64,000 bases of DNA from positions 310,001 to 374,000 of the forward strand of contig PUQB01000032.1 in NCBI GenBank assembly GCA_003024785.1. Reading direction: 5' to 3'. The stretch is from Selaginella tamariscina (lineage: Eukaryota > Streptophyta > Lycopodiopsida > Selaginellales > Selaginellaceae). Positions 1 to 12,000 of the stretch are shown piece by piece. A model generated the notes under the pieces. That model did no database searches. It was not told the DNA's origin and saw only the letters and a list, made by a program, of their open reading frames with translations. The translations under genes and the position numbers were made by a program. Every line of letters starts with the position of its first letter. Positions within the stretch are counted from its first letter, which is position 1.

Positions 1-316
1 ATATTCACAGACTCTCTCTCTTTCTCTATGGATTATATATCTATATACACACATATATGTGTGTGTTTATCTGTATAATTTTATTTATTTATTAGTTTTA
101 TCTTTCGCACACACACGCACACTCCTGTGTATATAATATGTGTGTGTGTGTTTGTTTATCTGTATGATTTTATTTGTTTCGCTCACACGCATACACACGA
201 TATACATATACACACATATATATACCTATGTACACACATATATTATGTGTACCAGTACTGTATAATTTTATTTATTTATCTATCTCTTGCACACACACGT
301 ACACTCCTATACATAC

Positions 317-369
<53 letters not shown>

Positions 370-445
370 TATATATGTGTGTGTTTTTATCTGTATAATT
401 TTTTTATTTATTAATTTTATCTCTCGCACACACGCTAAGCCCTCG
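1..445. repeat. CA/TG and TA microsatellite block at outer arm
   Basis: Runs of CA, TG, TA and CATA alternate with a recurring phrase like GATAAAACTAATAAATAAAT on the opposite strand. The open frames here are low-complexity translations of microsatellites and are not genes. The matching block in the other arm is 20881-21304, and it continues outward to about 21966. Confidence 0.85.
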
Positions 446-1890
446 AGCGGCGGGATTAATCCCGCCGCATGGCTTGAGGGGCCTCGGCGGCGGATTAATC
501 CCGCCGCTCACCCATGCCCTGCGCGGAATGCGGCGGGATTTATCTCGCCGGCAATGGCCTGTGTGAAGGCCCTAATGGGCGGGATTAATCCCGCCGGATT
601 CCGCGCAGGGCATTTACAGGGGATGGGCGGCGGGATTAATCCCGCCGCTCATGAGGCTAACCGAAGAGCCTGCATGAAAGATCCTGCACGGAAGGCTAAC
701 CGAAGAGCCTGCATGACATGTCCTGCGCGTAAGGCGGCGGGATTAATCCCGCCGCCCAGGGAATTCACGCAGGACATGAACGGCGGGATTAATCCGGCCC
801 CACGCTCATGCCCTTCGCGGAGGGCGGCGGGATTAATCCCGCCGCTCAGGCACTTCCGCAGGATATAAGCGGCGGGATTAATCCCCCCCCACCCATCCCT
901 GTTCAAAATGCCGCAGCCAATATATATGTGTGAGCGCATGATTTACGAGAGGGCGGCGGGATTAGTCTCTCCGAACCTTCATTACCCGGTGGCGGGATTA
1001 ATCCCGCCACCCTTCTTTTTTCCTCCATTGGTATGTTGAATCAATCCCGACTAACTCTGTCTGAGACGGAGAAGGTTTACAAAATACCAATGGAGGGAAC
1101 TGAGAAGGGTGGTGGGATTAATTTCACCATCCCTTACATGGTGGGCGGGATTAATCCCGCCGCGTACGCATGCCCTGCGCGGAATCGGGCGGGATTTATC
1201 CCGCCGCCATTGGCCTGCCTGAAGGGCCTAGGGCGGGATTAATCCCGCAAGATTTCGCACAGGGCATTGGCGTTCGGCGGGATTAATCCCGCCGACTAAG
1301 GCCGAGTGAAGGGCCTGGGAGGCGGGATTAATCCGCCGCACCATTCCCTGCGCAATCGGGCGGGATTTATCCCGCCGCCATTGGCCTGCCTGAAGTGCCT
1401 AGGCGGCGGGATTAATCCCGCCCGATTCCGCGCAGGGAATTGGCGTCCGGCGGGATTAATCCCGCCGCATAGGGACCGAGTGAAGGCCCTGGGCGGCGGG
1501 ATTAATCCCGCCGAGTCTTCAATGCCTGTTGGAGGAATGAATCCCGCCACCCTTCCTTTTTTCTCCATTGGTGAGTCGGACCAATCCCAAACGTTTCTGT
1601 CTGAGACGTAGAAGGTTTTCAACATACCAATGGAGAGAATTGGGAAGGGTGGGGAAATTCATTTAACCATCCTTACATGGTGGGCGAGATTAATCCCGCC
1701 CCTTTCTGGAGTCACTGAAGGGGTGTGAGAAATAAATCCTGCCCAGTTCTCTCTGAGACCGAGAAGGGTGGCAAGATTAATTCCGCACTCCCGTTCAAGG
1801 CCTCCAGAAAGGTGGCGAGATTAATCCCGCCCACTCTTTCAGGAGGCATTGAAGGGGTGGCGAGATTAATCCCGCCGCACCTTCCATGTG
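446..1890. repeat. Array of GGCGGGATTAATCCCGCC palindromes, left arm
   Basis: About 25 copies or variants of a perfect 18-bp palindrome occur, typically every 40-60 bases. Variants include GGCGGGATTTATCCCGCC and GGCGAGATTAATCCCGCC. Between them sit recurring spacer phrases, such as ATGCCCTGCGCGGAAT and its reverse complement, and GCCTGCCTGAAGGGCCTAGG. An open frame across 287-868 repeats the peptide GGINPA and is only a translation of the palindrome. GC content is far above the flanks. Confidence 0.95.
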
Positions 1891-1990
1891 AATATATATG
1901 TGTATTAGTATATATAAGTTGCATATCTCATTTTATTTACTTTTATCATCTTATCATAATATTTCGAGTAAAAGCTAGGAATCTATGTAA

Positions 1991-2077
1991 AACTGTCCAG
2001 AGCTCACATTTGTGGTGGTTCTAAAACGAAATGTTATCTTTCTTTTGCACTAACACAAATGTGAGCTTCGGACAGTT
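1991..2077 (+). ncRNA. miRNA-precursor-like hairpin, left arm
   Basis: Arms 1991-2014 and 2054-2077 are 24 bases each and pair at 22 of 24 positions around a loop of 39 bases. It lies about 140 bases upstream of the start codon of the ParB-like gene, on the same strand. The size fits a short plant miRNA precursor or a 5' leader/promoter stem-loop. No family was recognised; the call rests on structure only. The other arm carries the same hairpin at 18913-18999. Confidence 0.45.
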
Positions 2078-2214
2078 AATTACGTCTACTTCTCTCTGTG
2101 TATTATTTTTGTATATTCGGGTTTATACAAGTGTGTGTGCGTTTTTATATAATTTATATTTATAGTGTATTATTTTAGGACGATTTGATCAAACAAGGAG
2201 ATCGAGTCATTAGT

Positions 2215-5200
2215 ATGGAGTCGTCGTCAAATTCTGGGTAAGAATTAAAATAAAATCTGTTATACTCGGATACTTGAACTAATCATTTTTGTATTCAGAT
2301 GTGGAATTGAGGTGACATTAAAGACAAGAGCAGGAGAAGAGATGGGCAGGGGGATTCTGGAATCAACTTGGCCATATTTTAAGATAAATGGGAAGCGCAT
2401 TGGAGCAACCATGGCTGCTGTCAAATTAACCTCTGTCACATCTCATGGACAAGCAAAACAATGGAAAGTAGATTCGCTAGTCAAGCACCCGAAAGCAGGC
2501 TGCGAACCCAGATTGGACGATCTCGACACATATGCCTTGTTCCATCCAATGTCACGTTCTCGGATCCAGAGGTCGTCAGTTACAACATTAATTTCGGGTG
2601 GTTTTGTCGACTTGTGGATAATGACGTTCACGTGTTCACTAATGATGTTGACCTTGGAGTTCTTCTTCAACTCAACGAAAGCCCATCTATGGAGGGGATC
2701 CATCTGGATGTCTACTTCGAAAATCTTCAGACTCATCGAGTAGGTGTATTGTCAGGAGATATTGCTTCACAATACAGAAAATCAGCAAGTGAGCAATCTT
2801 CCCTCTTCACATTGAAGAAGAACACAGCGACATCATAATGGAGATTGAGAGGGTGGCTCGGTCTCAGGTTCTCTACAGATCACGTTCAATTTGCTTAGGG
2901 AGCTTTGGGAGCTGGAAGAGTGTACCGAGAACACTAGAACAGCTGCAGTCGGGGATCACACATGTTGATTCGGATCGCAAAAGAAAATCATCAATCGTTT
3001 TGTCAGCTGCACCTGTGGCATCTCATGCTGCAATAAGTCACAAGGAAATGATGTTGGATGATAAGATTTATCCTTGTAGGGTTAAATATTGCAGCGTCAA
3101 CCCAAACTTCAATTACAGGCCACTCAACCAGGAACGTGTAGCTGAGCTCATGGAGAAGATGAAGGACGACAATTCTTATACCGTTCCACATAATGCTGTT
3201 TTGTGTCCATACTATGAAAGAAGGAAGGGCGCTGACAAAGTCTGGATCACAACACCAGAACAACTCATGAAGATTCAGACGGAGAATAAAAATCTATCAA
3301 GTACTACATCATTAGTGGCCAGCACACAATAACGGCAGCCCAACGACTTCTCGAGGAACACAACAAAGGAACGATGGCAACAAAACTTTCCGAGCATACC
3401 CGTGAGAAGCTGACAAAAAGATCGGCGTTTTTAGCTAAGCCGAATCTCACAATCGAGCAGTACCATAAGTTATCGGCGGAATGGGACGCTGCCGACACCA
3501 ACCACTACAACAGCAAAATATGGGAGAAGTTTAAACACACGCGAGCCGTGTGGGAATCTCTTCAGCGACCACAAAGAGCTACCGCAGGGAATACACAATC
3601 TGCGGAATACCGGGTAAGCAAATTGTTTGGGCGGGATTTATCTCGCCGGTATATTAATCTGTCTTTTTCCTCAGAGAGTTGAAGAAATTGCAGCAGTTGA
3701 TTTTGCCCAGGTGGGCGGGAAGGAAACATCCTTTCTGATGATGTTGATTTCTTGCCCCGAAGATAGATCTTTGCCAAATGGTTGGGGATTATGGAATCCT
3801 TTTCAAAAGGAACACTGAAGAAGAAGCAGACAAGTGAAGGGGAGCCCTCAGAAAAGTCTGCAAAGAAACCCAGTAAGACGCCGAAGGCTAAGTCTGTTCA
3901 ATCTACAAAGGATGTAGACAACGATTTCAAGCTCACATGGTTGAAGCCTTTAAATGGAACAACGATGGAGGAGATGGAAGTCTTGGCTGATTTGGTGATC
4001 GATGGCAAACTACAAATTAATAACAGCAGCCCAACCTCTCCTTTTCATCTCAAGGCAATGGAGTTGAAGACGGTCAGGCATTTCAAGGAGTGGTTGGGAA
4101 TACACTGCCACAAACTGGGTTGGACCTCGACTTCAACATATGAAGAGGTCAGCAAATATTTGCATGTGACGAACGATGATATGCTTGTCGAATGGGTGAA
4201 CCAATCGGAAGATCTGGGCAAGAATCTATTGCACGCCAACGCCAAAAAGGAGAACATTGGGATGACGCCTTCTCTTATGGCAGTCCTTCAGCAGCGGAGA
4301 ACCGAATTGAACCTTATAAAGGAGGATGCTACAAATCACGACAAGCCCTACAGATGTTTGTTGTTAGATTCGGAGACTTTATGGGGTAACATCACTGCTT
4401 GTAGGAAACCGTTTCAATTGTTCGTGATGGATCGGCGGGTGTCAAAAAATCTTTCGACAGATAGGGCACTAGAGGATCTGGTGGAGAAACTTAGCCGTGC
4501 AAGCATATACATAGAAGGTATTTATTATTGAATTCATGCTTGCGCTCTTCACTGATACCTACTTTTTCAGGTATTTATTTCTTGATTCTTGCTCATGTCA
4601 CCGATACTTTTGCCTTCGCCTTCGCCAAGAAGAATAGACATCGTTGGACAGGATTTTATATGAACGATGCTAATCCCAAGTGCATTGATACCGTTGTTCA
4701 CTTGGTTGTTAGGAATGCGCCAAACAATTTCAAGCTTCCAAATGACTGGCCAGGCATCTGTTTGCACTCCAACGGCCCTGAACCTCCATCCGATACACCG
4801 ATAGGTATGAGTGACGTATTCGGCAATGTACGTTATCCAAACATTACAAGTCAAGCGGCACGGAGCATCGTCAACTTGATTAGGGGTCCTCACAGTGATG
4901 CGTGGGTTTTTGACTACTGCACTAGGGGGTCCGTCTTGAAGGAGTGTTACCTTCGGCATACATGTGTGTTTGCCGTTGAAAAGGATAAGACCATGGTTGA
5001 GGACCTGAACAAGTGGATAGATTGGGTCTCAACTGAGTACCCCAACGATTCCATAAAGGCGTATTTGAGAAAGTTCCCTCCAGATAAGTGCGATAGCTCT
5101 GAAGGTGAATCTGGTTCAATCTCGGAGTCTGAGAACGAACTTCAATCAGATATTAGACCGGAAGTTATCTCGAGGAGTACAGAACATTCGCACACTCCAG

Positions 5201-5316
5201 GACCCATGGAAACATCAATAGAAGATGCAGAAGATCTTGAACCATCTCACAAGCGGCTTAGACCTTCTTCGCCTCACTCAGAAGGTAATAGCGAAGAAGA
5301 ATTGATAATGAATTGA
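2215..5316 (+). CDS. ParB-like / degenerate DNA-methyltransferase-like protein, left-arm copy
   Basis: Spliced gene. Exon 1 ends at 2237 and exon 2 starts at 2299; later introns are 3614-3674 and 4518-4570, all GT-AG. The N-terminus has a beta-rich module (GIEVTLKTRAG..GRGIL..). The middle resembles a ParB/sulfiredoxin domain: RPLNQERVAELMEKMKDD, then ISGQHTITAAQRLLEEHNKG. The C-terminal half is laid out like an N4/N6 DNA methyltransferase: LFVMDRRV where DPPY would stand, and after about 130 residues AWVFDYCTRGSVLKEC..CVFAVEKD, like the SAM-binding VLDPFxGSGTT..GIE motif. Key residues of both motifs are lost, so methylation activity is doubtful. A Ser/Glu-rich tail and a KRLRPSSP stretch follow. 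The left copy has one-base frame shifts near 2520, 2820 and 3300 relative to the expected frame; the right arm is intact at the first. Function unknown. Confidence 0.7.
3614..3674 (+). other. Short intron containing one palindrome unit
   Basis: A 61-base GT-AG intron of the ParB-like gene contains GGGCGGGATTTATCTCGCC, a variant of the array palindrome. It is far from the main array. The other arm keeps it at about 17341-17361. Confidence 0.6.
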
Positions 5317-5426
5317 TAGAGTGATGAATAGTTGTAAATGAGTGTAACATAAGGCATTTTTGTATATTTCTTTTATATTTGTACAGAAAATAAATTCTCA
5401 AGGATTAAGAAGCTTTTAGTTCAAAC

Positions 5427-6526
5427 ATGGGTCACACATTAACAAGGTAAATAATATACCTTGATAATTTTAAGGTCAGCTAATTATCATTTTGCAGATG
5501 TAATGAAATAATTGAGAACATGGATTTTCAGCATTGCCATGAGGTAAGAGAGGGGTTTGGCGACAATTTCTTGTGCCACATGTCAGAATGACAGAGTTCA
5601 TGCAGGAAATGGATAATAATGCAGCTCAAAACATCGTTACCATGGGGGCCACTTCATCATCATTTTTATTGGCTTCAGTTCCGAAATCAATTTCTTCAGC
5701 GCATGCAATATCTGAATCTTGTAAGGATGATGTACAATTAAATGATGAAGGGATAGGCAACGAGATAGTGGCAACGGATAAATGTGAAAGGGAGCAAACA
5801 AGTGATTTGCAAAGTATTCAAGAGGCAACGCTATCTCATGTTACTCATGGCCATATTGTGTTGTTGGATGTCAATGGTGTTCTGCTTCATCGACAAAGGC
5901 CCCAGGATAGAAAAAGAAATCAAACAAGGAGATTTCATTCCTTGTCATGGTAAATTTCGATATGATATTATTTTTCGTCCAGGGTTGGATCGTCTCTTTC
6001 AAAAGCTTAAGGAGATGGGTGCGCTTGTGGGGATTTGGTCATGCATGCAGATTCATAACTTAACACCGCTGTTGAGTTTACTTAAGAAACATTGTAGTGT
6101 TGCAGAAGAGGTGATTCGTAAAGATTGGATTTTTGACCAGCGAATGTGTCATAAACCTCTCGAATTTCACAATATAAGAAAGGAAAGCAAGCCATACTTC
6201 TTCAAGAATGAAAGAATAATTGGGACTCATGGGGAGATCAGTCGCTTAAGGATAATGAAAGCACAATGTTAGTAGTAGACGACTCTCCTCAGAAGGCTAT
6301 GCTCAACCAAAACATTGCTTGTATTCATCCAATCACTTTCGATCCATATTCTGATATCATGGATGAGCTAGTGAACTACTTGGATACGTGCCTCAGAAAG
6401 AAGAATCTCGAAAATTTTTGTGAGCAGTATCCACCGTATCATACATTTCCTGAAGCTTTTCTTTCTCGTGATATTGAATTTTATAAAATGAAGGATAGCA
6501 ACCGGGCGCTTTTATATTATTCTTAA
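5427..6526 (+). CDS. FCP1-like HAD-family phosphatase, left-arm copy
   Basis: Predicted exons are 5427-5446, 5498-5543 and from 5606 on, joined by GT-AG introns. The N-terminal third has no recognised domain. Then comes an FCP1/SCP-type HAD domain: HIVLLDVNGVLLHR (motif I), RPGLDRLFQKLKEMGALVG, IGIWSC-like WSCMQ (motif II region), KDWIFDQR, and MLVVDDSPQKAMLNQNIACI (DDSP motif). Family motif I is DxDx(T/V); here the second Asp is Asn, a variant that I recall from plant FCP1-like proteins, so catalysis is uncertain. Two frame shifts (near 5910 and 6265) separate parts of the domain; the other arm reads through the second. It follows the ParB-like gene by 110 bases in the same direction and belongs to the mobile inverted repeat. 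The product may act on phosphoproteins; substrate unknown. Confidence 0.7.
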
Positions 6527-6581
6527 GGAACGTCAGTTTTTAGATGAGCCTTTATGCAGACCTTCTCTTCACATCTTATTA

Positions 6582-6972
6582 GCATGATACGTGAAAATGG
6601 GAATATAAAATAATTACTAATTATACTTAAGTTTTAATTATTAATTAATCATTTAATATATAAATTAAGCCTTAAATATTAATTAATTAATTAATTAATC
6701 CTTCATAACCTTACTTAGTAAGGAATATTCCTAAAATATCTTAGAATATTCATTTTCTAAAAATAGTTACAATAATGAAAATACTATATAATTATAAATG
6801 AAATCATTTTCTTATCAACATTTTTTTTTATAAATACTTTCTTCCTATCATACAAGAAATCTTCTTATTTTGTCTAAATCATCACTCTCCGAATTAATCA
6901 AATCTTTTGGTCAATATCTTGATGTTGTTGCACCACTTAACACTCTCACGAATGCACTTGGGAGTTGCCATC
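6582..6972. other. AT-rich loop between the inverted-repeat arms
   Basis: About 390 bases not mirrored in the other arm, very AT-rich, with no open frame. The start (AGCATGATACGTGAAAATGG) resembles 42684-42710, and AATATTCCTAAAATAT-like stretches resemble 28750-28810. It may therefore be a small repeat or LTR-like piece at the centre of the palindrome. Boundaries are approximate. Confidence 0.6.
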
Positions 6973-7221
6973 CTTGTTGTTAATAGATGTGATAAAGAAG
7001 GTCCATAAAGGCTCATCTAAGAACTGACGTTCCTTAAGAATAATATTATAAGCGCCCGGTTGCTATCCTTCATTTTATAAATTCAATATCACGAGAAAGA
7101 AAAGCTTCAGGAAATGTATGATACGGTGGATGCTGCTCACAAAAATTTTTGAGATTCTTCTTTCTGAGGCACGTATCCAAGTAGTTCACTAGCTCATCCA
7201 TGATATCAGTATCAGAATATG
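6973..7221. repeat. Right arm of giant inverted repeat, inner piece
   Basis: Reverse complement of about 6340-6581: the last part of the FCP1-like gene and its downstream sequence. It ends with ATATG (7217-7221), the target duplication of the LTR element that splits the arm. The arm resumes at 14637. Confidence 0.95.
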
Positions 7222-9040
7222 TGTCAGAGTTTTAACCCAAGGGCCAACACGTGGCAACACGTGGCTGCCAGGTGGCCATTCGGCGTCATCACCCTGTGTG
7301 AGCAATGCTAAGTTTCCCAAAACAACCCTAATGACCCTAGGGTTAGACTCTAATGCCCAAGTGGACAGGAGACTTAGGGTTTAGCCTAAGTCTCCCTAGA
7401 ATGTCTGCCCCAGAACCCTTGAGGGATAACCCTAGTTGACTTAGGGTTTGCCTAAGTCTCCCTAGAGTGTCTACCCCAAAACCCTTGAGGGATAACCCTA
7501 GTTGACTTAGGGTCTTGCCCTAGAAGACCTAGACAGGCTCATGCCCTAACCCCCATCAAGGAGACGTGTGTTCCACACATACCCCTGGACAGAGCTAAGG
7601 CATCGTCACTTACCCTTGAGGAATCACCCTCATCGGGAGTACAACCCCTTTAGGGCAACAAGGGGTACCCTGAACCATGACTAACCCTAAGGGTTTGAGT
7701 GGCCAAGTTATACCCTAGACCTAGGGCTAGTACTTAGTGAGGACACGAGTGTGCACCATAGGCGAACATGAGTGTTTCTGCTAAGCAAACTCCCTAAGGC
7801 TAGGTTTGGGATAACCTTAAGCACATGACCTTGCGAGTGCCTCACGAAAGGGCTCCTACTAACACGCTTAGGTTGTTCAACCCTTGAATTCCAAGGAGAA
7901 CACTCCCCTAGCCAAGTGTGTCAAAGCACACCTAGTTATGAGACCTAACCTCCCTTGAGCAAATGCCCAAGGCTTAGCACCCTAGTGCAAGCACAAGCAT
8001 ATCTGTTTGCTAAAGTATCCAACCCCTTGGCGACAAGCCCATGACATAACCCCAAAGGGCGTGCCTCAGGCGTTGTACCATGTGACGTTTAGCCTAGTGT
8101 CACATCTCCATGTGACATGCCTTCCCTGATGTGGGCTATCATGCCATGCCCTTAGATTCAAGAGTTGCACCAAGTGCCACAAACGTGGCTCCTAAATGCC
8201 AACTCTAGAACCCCTCAATTATCCCTCAAGACTCGGTAAGGAACCCTGTCAATCAAGAACCCACGCCCACAATTGGACAAGGACACGAACGTGCCCTAGT
8301 TAGCTGTGAGTGTTGCTCCTAGCTTGACGTGGAGGAGGAGGCTGGAGACAAGCCTCAACTCTGCTTCTTGGAACGTGCATCCCGACAAGTCCTCCCAGGC
8401 ATGGATTCGCCAACGTTAAGGGTAAGCTACCCCGAAGGTGGGACGTACCCCTGTCGTCTAGAAGTTAGGGCGGTACAACAGAGGGTTGTACCTTAACGAC
8501 ACAAGCTAAAGCTTGCACCGGCAGAAGAGCAACGAACTCAGTCATGAACCCAGGAGCTCTCCTACGTATACTCTACCTTATTTATGTGACGAAGCCCCCC
8601 CCCCCCTCTTTTCCTGTTTGTGTTAGTGAGGCTGGCACTGAATTCTAGCCCTTAGATAATTAGCGATATGAGCCTATAACTCACCCTTACTCCTACCCCT
8701 AAACCATACCCAAGGGGGTGGGGTTTTAGGGCGTGGGTTAGGGCAACCCTAGGGTTAGGTCAACCCTAGGGTGTTCCTAACCCTACTTTAACAGCCAAAC
8801 TCATCTGCAACAACCAATCAGCCTATTCGGACGTCAAAATCGGGGTGGGTTTTCTAGATGGAAGTGCTAGCTTCGCCCAGAGTTTCTTGCAAATACCTAA
8901 TGACACCGCCGGCACCATCACTAGATATCCAAGTGCACTAAGCGGGTCTGTTTCTTCTACATCTAGGGTTCGTCACATAATCCAGTAGGTACAACAGTCT
9001 ACGTCCAAAGTAAAAGAGGAGTCATAGTAAAACTATGACA
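7222..9040 (-). repeat. 3' LTR of the LARD-like element
   Basis: 1819 bases, with TG..CA ends and a matching copy at 12806-14636. Near 7367-7510 it holds two tandem units of about 75 bases around GACTTAGGGTTT and AACCCTTGAGGGATAACCC. Telomere-like CCCTAGGGTTAGG phrases lie near 8720-8790. Confidence 0.93.
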
Positions 9041-9054
9041 CACTCCCCGCCTTT
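9041..9054 (-). other. Polypurine tract of the LARD-like element
   Basis: The minus strand reads AAAGGCGGGGAGTG directly before the 3' LTR, the expected place for second-strand priming. Confidence 0.8.
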
Positions 9055-12000
9055 GAAAATGTCAACGTCCTCGTTGACGTCCAACTCCAAGACTAGATAA
9101 TGTTAGAGAAAACTAACCAAAACTAACATATCACTCTATGCGGAGTCAGCCAAAAGTTCACATAATTTTTATTACCCCCCTTGCATTACGCGAAACCAAG
9201 TATTCTTCAGAACCGTCGTTCACTGAGTCGTAAACCCAGCTGCCGGAGGCACCACTGCGACATGAAGTCACCTGGAGACCTTTTGCACGTCTGCAAAGTC
9301 TGTCTGTACCCGACGCACACAACACTGGTTAATTTCTTTACTTAACTAGAATTTATATTGGAGGCCTCTAGTTAGTGTTGTTGCCGGCCCCTTGGTTAAC
9401 AAGAAATAAAGACTTGCTTTATTCCTTAATATCAAACGCTGTTGACGACCTTGTCGTCTTAGCGCACAAAAGCACTTTGACGTCCATCTCAAGTGCTTAA
9501 CCAAACGCCTTCTCGTTTCTCCAATTGTTCCACATTTCCACACGTTACGGTATTATAGCTTCACATTTCTGCATCCCTCGGTGTTCTCATTACCCCTTTT
9601 CATAAGGGTCTGCTACTATACCTACCCTCGTTAGTGTATAGCTACGCTAGACTAAGTATGAGACTTTTATCGAATCAAGCTCTTTTCCGATACAAGAGTA
9701 CAATTCGTAAAACCCTTGTTCTTTGTAAACATGTCAATCTGGCCAGAGGCGATCACAGAGGCGCATGGCTGTACACATGTAAACAACAAGGTCTTGCTAA
9801 TTTGCCAACTGCCATCCACTTGGTGTGTTATTAACATAAATTTATTCCCGATAGGAATCAAATTCAGTTAAATCGCGACCAAGTGTGATAGCACTACTAT
9901 TCGTCTTTCGCAACCAACTTTGTACTCTTCCATAACACCGATCAGTTCAGGGACCAGATAAGCTAACATACCTTTTCTTACAAACCAATGTGGAAACCAG
10001 GAAATTCAACCCATCTCTAATGCCTCAATCAACAATCTTTGTCTTAATTAGTACCCTCATTGTACTCATTCTCCAAAGAGCACAACATACTAGTGCCATT
10101 CAATAATTCCTAACTCCTTATCGTACTAAGTTCAAAATACGGAATTTTAAACTTAGTTTTCACGATAAGAGTCTCCCTGAACTGTAATACTGTACGCCTC
10201 CGTAACATTATATTTATTTCCAACTCTTAAACTTATTTCGTAAATGTTTCTCAACACTATACCGAAGTATAGCATTTCACTAATTCGTGTAATTAGTGTT
10301 TTGATAAACATCTTTTTAAAACTAATCCTTATTCCATAAACAGTTGTAATTTCGATATTGATACTCTTGAATGGATAATGATCGTTTTAACGTTAAATCC
10401 TAAGTTTATCAACTAGTTATACTAGCAATATAAACTTACAATCATATCAATCTATCAAAATGCTACAACTATAATATAGACATGGTCTTAGTTTACATGA
10501 ACCGAACTTGAGTTTTGAGATGGACATATAATGTTATGACAGTATTCCGAGGAACTTGTTCAGAGACTAAGAGGAATCATGAACTAGTGTCTGGTTCATC
10601 TAATTGATTTAGTAAGATATTAACCTCCACAGAAATGTTATCATAACACTGAAGTGTTATATTAACTTCATGTTTTAGTCATACCTTATAATTCAATAGA
10701 TCTCCCCAAACATGAAAAAATATCTAGTTCAGTACATTGAACTAAGATACATTATTCACTCTAGACACCTAGCAATCCAGAAAGTATCACATTGCCCCTC
10801 AAGCAATGTATTGAGAAATGTCTCATTTCTCAACTAACTTGAAAACACGTTTCAAGTTATAACACTAAGGTAGTGCCTTACCAAAGTGTCAGACTCAAAT
10901 CCACTTGAGTCTTTTATTATATGATTACGGCCACCTCATGTGATCATAACCAAGTTTGATATTGAGCGCTCCAAACTCAATATTGAAGAGATATCATACC
11001 ATACTTTGACAAGTCATTTATAATCAATCTTAAAAAGATTGTCACAAATTCTACAAAGTTTAGAATATAAATATCTCAACAGATGAGGTGATAGGAAACC
11101 TCATATTCTCGAACCGGATATTGGACGAACCTTGAACTACAATCATAAGAAGGGACACCATCTTCTTGAGCTAATCCGCTACACAATATCATACTATTGA
11201 ACCAACTCAAGGAACACCATCAAACCTTGAGATAGAACTAACAACTAACCCAAGGAATACTATCAAACCTTGAGTCAAGAATAGTTCTATTTTTTTTTCA
11301 ATATTCCAAAGAATGAAGATACATACTTTATTTGTTCTTTAAGTGCCCACATTTGCGACCATGATGCAAAGTCAAGAAACCATCTTTTAAATAATTATAT
11401 TCGACTCTAAAATGAAATTGATATTGAAAATCAATATCAACTTTAATTCTCATCGAATACCGACTCTCTGAGGAGGTACATGCACTTAAACCTCCAATGT
11501 AAATCCGACTATTCCAGCTTCATTTGATATCTCAAACATAAGTTATCAAACTTAGCAAGTTTCCTTACTTAGTCAATAAGCAAAGAGAAGAATCCCAAAT
11601 CATGCTCTTCTTAACCAAGGAATCACCCTTGTTCAAGAGCTTATCCCCACATTGCAAACAACGTTACAAATTTCAATATTAAAGAGTTAATAATGAAAAT
11701 GTGCAAAGTGTGCGCCGAACGCCTTCACTATGCAAGTCCTTCATTACTCAGTAAACTGAAAATGTAAACGTATGTTTCCAACATTTTCTTTCTGATAGAT
11801 CATGCCATCTATCCCAAAAGCTGCATTGATAGGAAATGCAACATTAAATCTGTCTACTGCCTAATCTATTATTTTATCTCATTCTTATGATCCCACATGA
11901 GATAACTTCATAATCAAGTTAGTCGAGCTAGCTAACTTGAATACAAAGTGCGCGCTTACAACTAACTAAGGTTTCAAGTTATACTTTGTTCAAATCAGGT

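Larger units (their letters stand above)
1..6581. repeat. Left arm of giant inverted repeat
   Basis: The stretch reads almost identically, as reverse complement, in 6973-7221 plus 14637-21304. Base 1 pairs with about 21304, so the outer end lies beyond the window. Pairing covers microsatellites, the palindrome array, a hairpin and two genes with their introns. Arms differ by scattered one-base indels, a few substitutions, a 6-base indel near 6350/7210 and different numbers of palindromes. The inner limit is fuzzy: resemblance fades at about 6560-6581, after the shared phrase around GAGCCTTTATG. Confidence 0.95.

Noticed and set aside
287-868. 193-codon open frame with GGINPA repeats
   Set aside because: It is a translation of microsatellite plus palindrome units; the same peptides appear on both strands of every array.
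446-1890. CRISPR-like look of regularly spaced palindromic repeats
   Set aside because: The spacers recur within the array, the context is a nuclear plant genome, there are no cas genes, and the unit is a perfect palindrome with variants.
9346-9861. Short frames of about 65 codons within the LARD-like interior
   Set aside because: No motif, no start or splice context, and the length is as expected by chance.
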